From JAWLHJ01 sp039587535 (GTDB lineage: Bacteria; Gemmatimonadota; Gemmatimonadetes; Longimicrobiales; Gaopeijiaceae): a stretch of 64,000 bases of DNA. Position 1 is the stretch's first letter. Every line of letters begins with the position of its first letter. The position numbers were made by a program, and so were the translations under genes. Below, piece by piece: positions 8,047 to 16,185 of this stretch. The DNA lies in assembly GCA_039587535.1 (NCBI GenBank), contig JBDHIF010000002.1, positions 124,001 through 188,000 on the forward strand. Direction: 5' to 3'. The notes under the pieces are model-generated. The model saw only the letters and a list, made by a program, of their open reading frames with translations. It did no database searches and was not told where the DNA came from.

Positions 8047-9924
8047 ATGCTGAGGCCTCGTGCCGGCGCCCGGACGCGTAACGCGTTCGGGCGCTTCGTA
8101 TGCGTCCTCGGGTTGTGGGCGGGCGGGAGCTGCGCCGTCCCCGAGTCGGCGGGTAGAGAGGGGCCGCAGCCGAGGGAGTTGGAACATCCGGTCCTGGAGG
8201 TGGCGCCACTGGCGCCGTCCCGGCAAGCCGAAGCTGCGGGCCTGGTGGCTCGTGCGGAGGCCGCCCTGGCGGGTGGTGGCGCGGTCGAAGCCCTCAGGCT
8301 GGCACGGCGCGTCGTGGAAGAGTTCCCGGCGTCGAGCTCTTCCGGTAAGGCTCTGCTGTTGGTCGCACAAGCCGGTGTGACGGTGGGGGATGGGACCACG
8401 GCGGAAGAAGCGGCTCTGCGGTACCTCGCCCTCGTGCCGTCGACGCACCCGAGAGTCCCGGAGTTGCGCGTGCTCCATGCCGAGGCGGCAGCAGATAGCC
8501 CCGACCGGGCGCTTACCCGCCTGGCTGAGCTTCCGCCGATGGCCGACCGGGAGCTGAGGGACCGGGTCGTGGGGCTGGCGAGGGCGGTGGTCCTGGACGC
8601 CCCGGACGGTGCCCTCGAATCGTTCCTGGCAGAGGCCGCCGCCGATGCGGACGCGCGTCCGGTCGTGGAAGTGCGGGCTGCAGCGTTGGCCCTGTTTCGA
8701 GACAACGTGGTCGTGGCCGATTCGCTGGCGCGAGAGGCCCTTGCCCATGGGGCTGCGGGGACGGATGCGGCGCTGGCGGAGGCGGTGCTGTCGGGTGAGC
8801 TCCCGCAGGACTACCTGCCTACACGTGAGGTCACGCTGGGGGCGGTCCTCCCCCTGCAAGGGGCCCCGGCTCTGGCGTCGTTCTCCGAGTTGGTGTTGGA
8901 GGGAATCGAGGTCGCTGCGGTGACGGCTACGGGTCGGGCCCTGGACGTGCGTGTCGCGGCTCGGGACGACGGTGGCGATGTCGGCCGCACGGCAGCCGTG
9001 GTGCGGGAGCTGGAGGCCGCGGGTGTTGCGGGCATCGTGGGCTTCCTCGAAGAGGTCTCGCTGGAGGTCGCCGCTGGTGCGCGGGTCGACGGCGTTCCGC
9101 TTGTCTCTCCCACCGCCAGAGCGCCCGGCATTGCCGCCGAAGGCGTGTATTCACTGGAGGGCGTCGACTCGGTTGGGATCCACGCGCTCGCTCGGCTGGC
9201 TGCGTCTCGAGGGTATCAGCGTGTTGCCTTTATCGAGTCCACGTCCCCCCTGTCCGCCGAGGAGGCCGATCTCTTCGAGCGGGAGTTGCTGCGATTCGGC
9301 ATTCCCAACGTGGGCCGCTTCGCCTACGAAGAAGGGGCCACCTTCTTCGAGCCCCAGATTCAATCTGCCCGGGATGCCTTGCGGGAGGATGAGATCGCGG
9401 CGCTCGGGCTGACGGAGGACGATACTCTTCACGTCGAGATTTTGGACCCTGTGGGGGTCTTCGTACCCGTCCCGGCCGAAGACGTCGAGCTTCTCGCGCC
9501 GCAGATCACGCACTTCGGGCTGGACACCCTGGGGATCGAGGTCATGGGGACGCGTGGGTGGACGGACGCCGAGACCCTGCGCCTGGTGGACAGCCGGCAT
9601 ACCGATCGGGTGATGGCGACTGCCGCCATGGGGTCGGGCGCCGATGCTCCAGGGTTCCTGCTCTTCAGGGAGGCGTATGAGGCCTATTTCCAACGGACGC
9701 TGGTTAGCGCAGTGCCGGCCCTCGGATACGACGCCGCGCTTCTCATCCTGGAGGCGTTGCGTCGCGGCGCTCGGACACCATCCGGGATCGTCGAGACATT
9801 GGGCGGGCTGGAAGACGTCGAGGGCGCGACCGGCCTCTTCGGGCTTGTGGACGGACGCGTGGTGCGCCGCACCCAGGTGGTTAGAGTCGAAGAACGCACG
9901 TTGACCCCGATCCCCACAGGTTGA
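8047..9924 (+). CDS. Exported PBP1-fold (LpoA/branched-chain-binding-like) protein with N-terminal helical repeats
   Basis: A 625-residue protein with a hydrophobic leader ending in AGGSC, a weak lipobox. Residues about 60-250 are Ala/Leu/Glu-rich helices resembling TPR repeats (LLVAQAGVTVGDGTTAEEAALRYLAL). From about residue 260 (TLGAVLPLQG) the protein resembles a type 1 periplasmic binding protein: EAAGVAGIVGFLEEV, VPLVSPTARAP, GYQRVAFI and PALGYDAALLILEAL. TPR plus PBP1 is the architecture of LpoA-type activators of penicillin-binding proteins, but a ligand-binding role is equally possible. It begins 31 bp after rpsA, and its stop overlaps the next start (TGATG). Confidence 0.75.
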   Translation: MLRPRAGARTRNAFGRFVCVLGLWAGGSCAVPESAGREGPQPRELEHPVLEVAPLAPSRQAEAAGLVARAEAALAGGGAVEALRLARRVVEEFPASSSSGKALLLVAQAGVTVGDGTTAEEAALRYLALVPSTHPRVPELRVLHAEAAADSPDRALTRLAELPPMADRELRDRVVGLARAVVLDAPDGALESFLAEAAADADARPVVEVRAAALALFRDNVVVADSLAREALAHGAAGTDAALAEAVLSGELPQDYLPTREVTLGAVLPLQGAPALASFSELVLEGIEVAAVTATGRALDVRVAARDDGGDVGRTAAVVRELEAAGVAGIVGFLEEVSLEVAAGARVDGVPLVSPTARAPGIAAEGVYSLEGVDSVGIHALARLAASRGYQRVAFIESTSPLSAEEADLFERELLRFGIPNVGRFAYEEGATFFEPQIQSARDALREDEIAALGLTEDDTLHVEILDPVGVFVPVPAEDVELLAPQITHFGLDTLGIEVMGTRGWTDAETLRLVDSRHTDRVMATAAMGSGADAPGFLLFREAYEAYFQRTLVSAVPALGYDAALLILEALRRGARTPSGIVETLGGLEDVEGATGLFGLVDGRVVRRTQVVRVEERTLTPIPTG

Positions 9925-11474
9925 TGTCGATCCAAGAGAAGCTGAAGACGCTGACCGAGCTTCGCGCCGCGGCCGAGGAGGGTGGCGGCGCCAAGCGCGT
10001 GGAAGCGCAACACGCCAGGGGGAAGCTGTCGGCGCGGGAGCGCCTGGATCTCCTGCTGGACGAGGATTCGTTCGTCGAGCTCGACCGATTCGTCACACAC
10101 CGGTCCACTGACTTCGGCCTCGAGGAGCAGAAGATCCTCGGGGACGGAGTGGTCACGGGGTACGGCACGGTCCACGGTCGACTGGTCTACGTGTTCAGCC
10201 AGGACTTCACGGTGTTCGGCGGGTCGCTGTCCGAGGCCCATGCCGAGAAGATCGTGAAGATCCAGGAGATGGCGCTGAAGAACGGCGCGCCGATCATCGG
10301 CTTGAACGACTCCGGTGGCGCCCGCATCCAGGAAGGGGTGGTGAGCCTCGGAGGGTACGCGGACATCTTCTTGCGGAACACGCTCGCATCGGGGGTGATT
10401 CCCCAGATCAGCCTGATCCTGGGTCCGTGCGCCGGAGGGGCGGTCTACTCTCCCGCCATCACCGACTTCGTCTACATGGTCCGTGGCACCAGCTACATGT
10501 TTGTCACGGGACCCAACGTCGTGAAGACGGTGACCCACGAGGACATCGACATGGAAGGGCTCGGGGGAGCGGACATCCATGCATCCACCTCCGGCGTAGC
10601 TCATTTCGCGATGGATTCCGAGCCGGAGTGTATCGCCGCTGTTCGCGACCTGCTTCGCTTCATTCCGCAGAACAACCGAGAGCTTCCGCCTCCGGTACAG
10701 GCCGACGATCCCCACGATCGACAGGATGAGGCCCTCCTCGACCTGGTGCCGGAGAATCCGAACCGTCCCTACGACATGAGGGACGTCATCCGCTGCGTCG
10801 TCGATGATGGTGAGTTCTATGAGGTGCACGAGCACTTCGCTGGCAACATCCTCGTAGGCTTCGCGCACCTGGGCGGTCAGCCGGTCGGCATCGTCGCGAA
10901 CCAACCCTCGGTCCTGGCGGGGGTCCTGGACATCGACTCGTCCGACAAGGGCGCGCGGTTCGTGCGGTTCTGCGACGCGTTCAACATCCCTCTGGTCGTC
11001 CTCGAGGATGTTCCCGGCTTCCTACCCGGCGTGGCCCAGGAGCACGGTGGCATTATCCGTCACGGGGCGAAGCTGCTCTACGCTTTCGCCGAGGCCACGG
11101 TGCCGAAGATCACCGTCATCACCCGTAAGGCATACGGTGGGGCCTACGACGTCATGAACTCCAAGCACATCCGGGGAGACGTCAACTTGGCTTGGCCACA
11201 GGCGGAGATCGCGGTGATGGGCCCGAAGGGTGCCGTGGAGATCCTCTTCCGCAGGGAGATCGCCGAGGCCGATGATCCCGAGGCGGCCACGGAGCGACGG
11301 ATCGAGGAGTACCGGGAGAAGCTGGCCCATCCGTACGTGGCGGCGGCCCGCGGATACGTGGACGACGTCATCGATCCCCGAGAGACCCGCCCTAGACTCA
11401 TCTCCGCTCTGGACATGCTCCGCAACAAGCGGGACGAGAACCCCCCGAAGAAGCACGGCAACATTCCCCTCTGA
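9924..11474 (+). CDS. Acyl-CoA (propionyl-CoA) carboxylase beta subunit, carboxyltransferase
   Basis: The 516-residue protein is a PccB/MmdA-type carboxyltransferase that moves carboxyl from carboxybiotin to an acyl-CoA. The two crotonase-like halves are visible: the first with PIIGLNDSGGARIQEGV and LGPCAGGAVYSPAITDF, the second with FLPGVAQEHGGIIRHGAKLLYA and KAYGGAYDVM. Propionyl-CoA is the likely substrate because the biotin carboxylase, biotin carrier and methylmalonyl-CoA mutase follow within 7 kb; substrate cannot be proved from sequence. The ATG at 9924 overlaps the previous TGA; a TTG one codon earlier is also possible. Confidence 0.93.
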   Translation: MSIQEKLKTLTELRAAAEEGGGAKRVEAQHARGKLSARERLDLLLDEDSFVELDRFVTHRSTDFGLEEQKILGDGVVTGYGTVHGRLVYVFSQDFTVFGGSLSEAHAEKIVKIQEMALKNGAPIIGLNDSGGARIQEGVVSLGGYADIFLRNTLASGVIPQISLILGPCAGGAVYSPAITDFVYMVRGTSYMFVTGPNVVKTVTHEDIDMEGLGGADIHASTSGVAHFAMDSEPECIAAVRDLLRFIPQNNRELPPPVQADDPHDRQDEALLDLVPENPNRPYDMRDVIRCVVDDGEFYEVHEHFAGNILVGFAHLGGQPVGIVANQPSVLAGVLDIDSSDKGARFVRFCDAFNIPLVVLEDVPGFLPGVAQEHGGIIRHGAKLLYAFAEATVPKITVITRKAYGGAYDVMNSKHIRGDVNLAWPQAEIAVMGPKGAVEILFRREIAEADDPEAATERRIEEYREKLAHPYVAAARGYVDDVIDPRETRPRLISALDMLRNKRDENPPKKHGNIPL

Positions 11475-11567
11475 GGCAGGTCGTCAGGCAAGGGGTGCGC
11501 GATTTCGGGCAACCCCAACCGTCTGCTCCCGCGTCCCACGTTCGTAAGGACCTTTCAACGAGGGAGC

Positions 11568-12569
11568 GTGAAGATGAGGATGGGATGGATCAGGGCCGCT
11601 GGGCTGACCTTCCTGCTGGCGGCCTCCGCCGGTATCGGAGCGGAAGCGCTGGACGCGCAGCAACAGGAGCGCGAGCGCGAGTGCCGGTGTGTCGATACAG
11701 ACGGATCAGAGCTCGAGCACTGTGTGTGCGTCCGTATGCCGGACGTGGAACGGATCGTCACCCGGTCGCTCGCGGGGCTCAGCCGTCCACGGCTGGGCAT
11801 CTCGGTCGTCATGACCGAGCCTTCCGAACAAGCGGACGGGGCGTTGGTTTCTGAAGTGCTCGAGGATGGTCCTGCTGATCGGGCTGGGTTGAGAGAGGGG
11901 GACATCATCACAAGGCTGAGCGGCCGTGCTCTCACGGCCCCGTTGGATGCTGAGGCGGAGCAGGATCTCGATCCGGACCGCGCCTTGCCGCCCCAGCGCC
12001 TTCTGGCCCTCGTTCGTGATCTCGAGCCCGGGGATGAGGTGGAGGTGGAGTACCTCAGGGACGGCAGAAGCGAGCGGACGGTCGTGGAAGCCGAAGACCT
12101 GGCGTCCTGGGGGAGCTTCACCATGCGGGGGCCCGGCTGGGATGCGGAGCGCTTCGGCGAGGAGATGCGTGTCCTGGGTGAGCGAATGCGCGCCCTGGGT
12201 TCCATGGAAGCGCCGCGTGCGCCCGACGCCCCCCGGGCGTTCCGCTTCGAGGGGCCCAGTGGTGAGAGATCCGTAAGGTTCGACTTCCGGAACCGATACC
12301 GGGAGGGGTTGGAGCTGGTGGGGGTGAACCCGGAGCTCGGCAGCTACTTCGGGACGGACCGAGGCGTTCTGGTAGCGTCCGTGCCGGAGGGCTCCGCTCT
12401 CGGGCTCGAGGCCGGCGACGTGATTCTAGACATCGACGGCCGGGCCGCGGACGATCCCGATCGGGTTCGCGCGATCCTCGCGAGCTACGATGCCGGCGAG
12501 GCGGTGACTTTCCGTGTCCGCCGCGGCGGAGCCGAGGTCGACGTTTCCGGCCGAGTAGGCGACGGGTAG
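11568..12569 (+). CDS. Exported two-PDZ-domain protein without protease domain
   Basis: A 333-residue protein with a signal peptide (hydrophobic AGLTFLLAASAGIG, likely cleaved after LDAQ). A Cys-containing stretch (CRCVDTDG...HCVCV) follows, then two PDZ domains: about residues 80-170 (LGISVVM, ADRAGLREGDIITRLSG) and 255-330 (SALGLEAGDVILDIDG). No serine or zinc protease domain is present, so it is probably a periplasmic scaffold or substrate-binding protein. Start: the GTG at 11568 follows a GAGGGAG ribosome site; the ATG at 11574 is an alternative. It ends just before a strong terminator. I know no named family. Confidence 0.8.
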   Translation: MKMRMGWIRAAGLTFLLAASAGIGAEALDAQQQERERECRCVDTDGSELEHCVCVRMPDVERIVTRSLAGLSRPRLGISVVMTEPSEQADGALVSEVLEDGPADRAGLREGDIITRLSGRALTAPLDAEAEQDLDPDRALPPQRLLALVRDLEPGDEVEVEYLRDGRSERTVVEAEDLASWGSFTMRGPGWDAERFGEEMRVLGERMRALGSMEAPRAPDAPRAFRFEGPSGERSVRFDFRNRYREGLELVGVNPELGSYFGTDRGVLVASVPEGSALGLEAGDVILDIDGRAADDPDRVRAILASYDAGEAVTFRVRRGGAEVDVSGRVGDG

Positions 12570-12575
12570 ACGATC

Positions 12576-12610
12576 AGGCGCCCCGGGGCCGAAGGTGCCC
12601 CGGGGCGCCT
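12576..12610 (+). terminator. Strong hairpin terminator after the PDZ gene
   Basis: A perfect 14-bp GC-rich stem (AGGCGCCCCGGGGC and its complement) with a 7-nt loop, followed by CTTCGT. It lies 7 bp after the PDZ gene stop and separates that gene from the biotin carboxylase gene. The T-tract is short, so termination efficiency is uncertain. Confidence 0.75.
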
Positions 12611-12902
12611 CTTCGTGCAGGCCCCGACCTGCGCTGGGAGGTCGCCGGGCCGTGCCGTTCCGGCTCAGGACCGTATAAGGCCTTGTCGGCCTGCTTGTTG
12701 GATCCCTGGAGGGTCGTCCGTTAGGCCGTGCCGCGGCTCGCTCGCGGGCGTGGCGCAACGGGTCGCCGAGACTTCTGGCCCAACCCTTCAGGTCCGTGCT
12801 GCCGAGGTACCTCCCTCCCTGAGCGACCTGTTAACTTCGAGGGTTCCAAGCCCCCGGCCCGGCCGGTGGGGTCCGAGCGCCCGAAGCCAAAGGTACAGTC
12901 GT
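12611..12902. other. Leader region of the biotin carboxylase gene, no gene seen
   Basis: About 290 bp between the terminator and the carboxylase start. The carboxylase frame is open upstream through much of this stretch, but the translation is Arg/Pro-rich and shows no family similarity. It probably contains the promoter for the downstream cluster; no boxes can be assigned with confidence. Confidence 0.45.
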
Positions 12903-14405
12903 GTGATCCGGTCGTTGCTCGTTGCCAACCGAGGGGAGATCGCTGTCCGAATCGTGCGGGCCGCCCGAGAGCGCGGTATCCGAACGATCGCCGTCTATTC
13001 CGAGCCTGACCGCATGGCACCGCACGTGCTTGCGGCCGACGAGGCCCATCTGATCGGCCCCGCGCCGTCGGCGGAGAGCTATCTGCGTGTCGACCGGCTC
13101 ATCGAGGTGGCCCAGAAGGCCGGAGCCGACGCCATCCATCCCGGCTACGGCTTCCTCGCGGAGCGGGCGTCGTTCGCCCAGGCGGTGGAGGATGCGGGGC
13201 TCGTGTTCGTGGGTCCCACGGCCGATACCATCGCAGCCATGGGTGACAAGACCGAGGCCCGGCGGCGCATGAAGGAGGCGGGTGTGCCCATCGTCCCGGG
13301 GCTGACAGAGGCGGTGGCGGATCCCGACGAGGCGTTGGCCGCTGCGGAGGAGATCGGGTATCCCGTCCTGTTGAAGGCGTCCGCAGGCGGAGGTGGGAAG
13401 GGGATGCGAGTGGTAGAGCGGAAGGAGGATCTCGCCAGGGCTTTCGAAGCCGCTGGCCGAGAGGCCTTGGCCGCCTTCGGAGACGCGTCGGTGTATCTCG
13501 AGCGTTACCTCGGTCGTCCCCGACACATCGAGATCCAGGTGCTCGGCGATACCCATGGGAACGTCGTCCATCTGGCCGAGCGTGAGTGCTCGATCCAGCG
13601 CCGCCATCAGAAGTTGGTCGAGGAAGCGCCTTCACCGGTGTTGACCCCGGAGGAGCGCCGAGCGATGGGTGATGCAGCGGTCCGGGCCGCGGAGGCCGTG
13701 TCCTACAGAGGGGCCGGGACTCTCGAGTTTCTCTACCAGGACGGAGCGTTCTTCTTTCTTGAGATGAACACACGGATCCAGGTGGAGCACCCTGTAACGG
13801 AGCTGGTCACGGGCATCGATCTCGTGGATTGGCAGCTCCGGATCGCGTCCGGGGAGGCTCTCGCGTTCACACAGGACGACATTCGGCTGGACGGTCACGC
13901 CATCGAGTGCCGGATCACCTCCGAGGACCCGGACCACGGGTTCTTGCCGTCCACAGGGAGCGTCGCGCACCTCTCCGTGCCCACGGGTCCCGGCGTTCGG
14001 TGGGACGGAGGCATCTCCGAGGGCTCGGAGATCTCGCTCCACTACGATCCCCTTCTCGGCAAGCTGATCGTGCACGGTAGCGACCGCGAGCATGCAATCG
14101 AGCGGATGAGTCGAGCCCTGGACGAGCTCGTCGTCGGAGGGGTGGAGACGTGTGCGCGGTTCCATCGCCGCGTCATGACCGAGCCTTCGTTCAGGGCCGG
14201 AGAGCTGTCGATCCGCTATCTCGATGAGCACCCAGAGTTGTTGGGAATGCCGCCGCCCGACGAGCTCCTTGCAGCGGCGGCGGTCGCGGCCGCGCTCTTG
14301 GAGCACGAGGACCGCCGGCGCCATGGAGCCCCGAGGATCGGTGGTGGGTCCGCCGGTACCGAGATGTCCGCCTGGCGCAGATCGGGAGCTCCTTGGAACC
14401 GGTGA
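12903..14405 (+). CDS. Biotin carboxylase (acetyl/propionyl-CoA carboxylase alpha chain, no carrier domain)
   Basis: The 500-residue protein is an ATP-grasp biotin carboxylase that charges biotin with bicarbonate. It opens with the family hallmark RSLLVANRGEIAVRIVRAA, then HPGYGFLAE (residues 79-87), the glycine-rich ATP loop AGGGGKG (161-167), ECSIQRRHQKL and EMNTRIQVEHPVTE. It ends without a biotinyl domain; the carrier is the separate gene at 15664. The GTG start was chosen because the protein family begins exactly here. Its stop overlaps the next gene. It probably works with the carboxyltransferase at 9924 on propionyl-CoA. Confidence 0.93.
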   Translation: MIRSLLVANRGEIAVRIVRAARERGIRTIAVYSEPDRMAPHVLAADEAHLIGPAPSAESYLRVDRLIEVAQKAGADAIHPGYGFLAERASFAQAVEDAGLVFVGPTADTIAAMGDKTEARRRMKEAGVPIVPGLTEAVADPDEALAAAEEIGYPVLLKASAGGGGKGMRVVERKEDLARAFEAAGREALAAFGDASVYLERYLGRPRHIEIQVLGDTHGNVVHLAERECSIQRRHQKLVEEAPSPVLTPEERRAMGDAAVRAAEAVSYRGAGTLEFLYQDGAFFFLEMNTRIQVEHPVTELVTGIDLVDWQLRIASGEALAFTQDDIRLDGHAIECRITSEDPDHGFLPSTGSVAHLSVPTGPGVRWDGGISEGSEISLHYDPLLGKLIVHGSDREHAIERMSRALDELVVGGVETCARFHRRVMTEPSFRAGELSIRYLDEHPELLGMPPPDELLAAAAVAAALLEHEDRRRHGAPRIGGGSAGTEMSAWRRSGAPWNR

Positions 14406-15664
14406 AGCCGGCGGCGGTGGCCGTGGGGTCCGTCGAGGAAGTGACCGTGCACGCACTCTCGTCCCACGGAGCGGGTGTGGGACGGCTATCCGATGGCCGT
14501 ACCGTGTTCGTACCTCGGACTGCCCCCGGTGAGCGAGTCCGCATCCGGCTCGAGCGGGTCAAGCCGCGCTGGGCCAAGGGGACGATGGTCGAGGTCATGG
14601 AGCCGTCGCCGGATCGGCGCGAGCCTCTCTGTTCACTCTACGATACCTGCGGCGGCTGCCAGCTCCAGCACCTACCGGAATCGATGCAGCGCGCCTGGAA
14701 GGCGCGCTTCGTCGCCGACGCCCTCGAGCGTATCGCGGGATTCGAGGACGTGCCGGTGCCCGAGGTGCTCCCTTCGCCGCGCGACGTCGGGTACCGGAGC
14801 CGGATGTCGTTCACCCTACGGCGCCTCCGCGACGGGAGGGTGGTGGCCGGACTCCATGCCCTGGACCGCCCAGCTCACGTCGTCGAGATCGCTGACGAGT
14901 GTGTCCTTCCCGAGCCCGAGATCTTGAGCGTATGGACGGGGTTGAGGGCGGCGTGGGGCACCGGCGCCCGCGCGCTCCCTCGAGGTGGGCAGCTCCGGCT
15001 CACCCTGAGGCGGGATCTGGAAGAGCATGTGACCTTGGTCGTAGAAGGCGGCCTCGCGCCCTGGGATCCGACGGCCTTGCTGGACGAGGTCGAAGGACTC
15101 ACGGCAGTGGTCCATCGGCCACGCGGCGAGTCGGAGGAGCTACAGGTGGGGGCGGTCGAAGCGCGGCTGGGCTTCGTCCAGGCCAACGAGGACGCGGCGA
15201 CGCTGCTCCGCGCACACGTGGCGGAGCAGGCCGAAGGGGCGAGGACCGTCGTGGATGCGTACTGCGGCGACGGGGCGTTCGGTCGTGTCCTCGCTGAGGA
15301 TGGGGTGGAGGTCGTCGGGCTCGAGATGGACCCCCATGCAGCCCGTGAAGCCCCACGGGAGGGCTCGTCTCCAATGGAGATCCGGGTCGGATCCGTGGAG
15401 CGATTGCTCCCCGGGGCTCTCCCGACCGATCTCCTCATCGTGAACCCTCCTCGAACGGGCCTGGATTCCGCCGTAGTGGACGCGATTCTCGCTTGCCCGC
15501 CGGATCGGGTCCTCTACGTCAGCTGTGATCCGGCCACCCTCGCTCGTGACCTGTCGAGGCTCGCCCAGCGGTACGAGCTGGACGGGCTGCGCTGCTTCGA
15601 CCTCTTCCCCCAGACGGCCCATGTGGAGACCGTCGTGGGCCTGAATCTTCGAAGGGACCCCTGA
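14393..15664 (+). CDS. RlmD/TrmA-family 23S rRNA (uracil-C5) methyltransferase
   Basis: A 423-residue SAM-dependent RNA methyltransferase. It has an N-terminal TRAM-type domain (about residues 13-70), a 4Fe-4S cysteine set (C80, C86, C89 in CSLYDTCGGC plus a later cysteine in DECVLPEP), a SAM-binding VDAYCGDGAFG, NPPRTGLD, and the catalytic cysteine in VLYVSCDPATLARDL. The family makes 5-methyluridine in rRNA or tRNA; the iron-sulfur set points to the RlmD/RlmCD side, but the target base cannot be fixed. TTG 14393 follows GGGAG closely; GTG 14402, overlapping the previous stop, is the alternative start. Confidence 0.88.
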   Translation: MEPVKPAAVAVGSVEEVTVHALSSHGAGVGRLSDGRTVFVPRTAPGERVRIRLERVKPRWAKGTMVEVMEPSPDRREPLCSLYDTCGGCQLQHLPESMQRAWKARFVADALERIAGFEDVPVPEVLPSPRDVGYRSRMSFTLRRLRDGRVVAGLHALDRPAHVVEIADECVLPEPEILSVWTGLRAAWGTGARALPRGGQLRLTLRRDLEEHVTLVVEGGLAPWDPTALLDEVEGLTAVVHRPRGESEELQVGAVEARLGFVQANEDAATLLRAHVAEQAEGARTVVDAYCGDGAFGRVLAEDGVEVVGLEMDPHAAREAPREGSSPMEIRVGSVERLLPGALPTDLLIVNPPRTGLDSAVVDAILACPPDRVLYVSCDPATLARDLSRLAQRYELDGLRCFDLFPQTAHVETVVGLNLRRDP

Positions 15665-16185
15665 TGCTGTATCATGTCACTCTTGTCGACCGCACATTCC
15701 AGGTACGGGTCAGCCCCGAGGGCGTCGAGATCGACGGTCGGTTGGTGGAAACCGACCTGGCACGGCTGGAGGGCACCCTGCTGAAGGGACTCCGGGTGGA
15801 CAGCGCGTCCCATCACGTGGTCGCGTACCACCTGGCCAGGGGGCGATGGGACCTCAACATCTCCGGTTACCCGCTGGAGGTCGAGGTCGTGGACGACCGT
15901 ACGCGGGCCATCCGTGAGCTGACCGGAGCGGCGGCTGCCGGTGCCGGACCCAAGCCTGTCGTCGCGCCCATGCCCGGGCTCGTGGTGAAGGTCGACGTCT
16001 CTGCAGGGGACGCAGTCGAACCCGGCGAGGGCGTCGTGATCGTCGAGGCGATGAAGATGGAGAACGAGCTCAAGGCCGAGGCGGGGGGGGTGGTGGCTCG
16101 CGTCCATGTGAGGGCCGGCGATACCGTGGACAAGGGGCAAGTGCTGGTGGACTTCGAGAGTCCCGAAGTGGGAGAGGATGACTGA
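15664..16185 (+). CDS. Biotin carrier protein of acyl-CoA carboxylase
   Basis: A 173-residue protein whose C-terminal 75 residues form a biotinyl domain with the attachment motif EAMKMEN; the biotinylated lysine is about residue 131. PMPGLVVKVDVSAGD is the typical opening of the domain. The N-terminal 95 residues probably dock to the carboxylase subunits, like the linker between domains in single-chain propionyl-CoA carboxylases. Its ATG overlaps the upstream stop (TGATG), and it overlaps the mutase gene by 8 bp, consistent with coupled synthesis of the carboxylase-mutase pathway. Confidence 0.92.
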   Translation: MLYHVTLVDRTFQVRVSPEGVEIDGRLVETDLARLEGTLLKGLRVDSASHHVVAYHLARGRWDLNISGYPLEVEVVDDRTRAIRELTGAAAAGAGPKPVVAPMPGLVVKVDVSAGDAVEPGEGVVIVEAMKMENELKAEAGGVVARVHVRAGDTVDKGQVLVDFESPEVGEDD

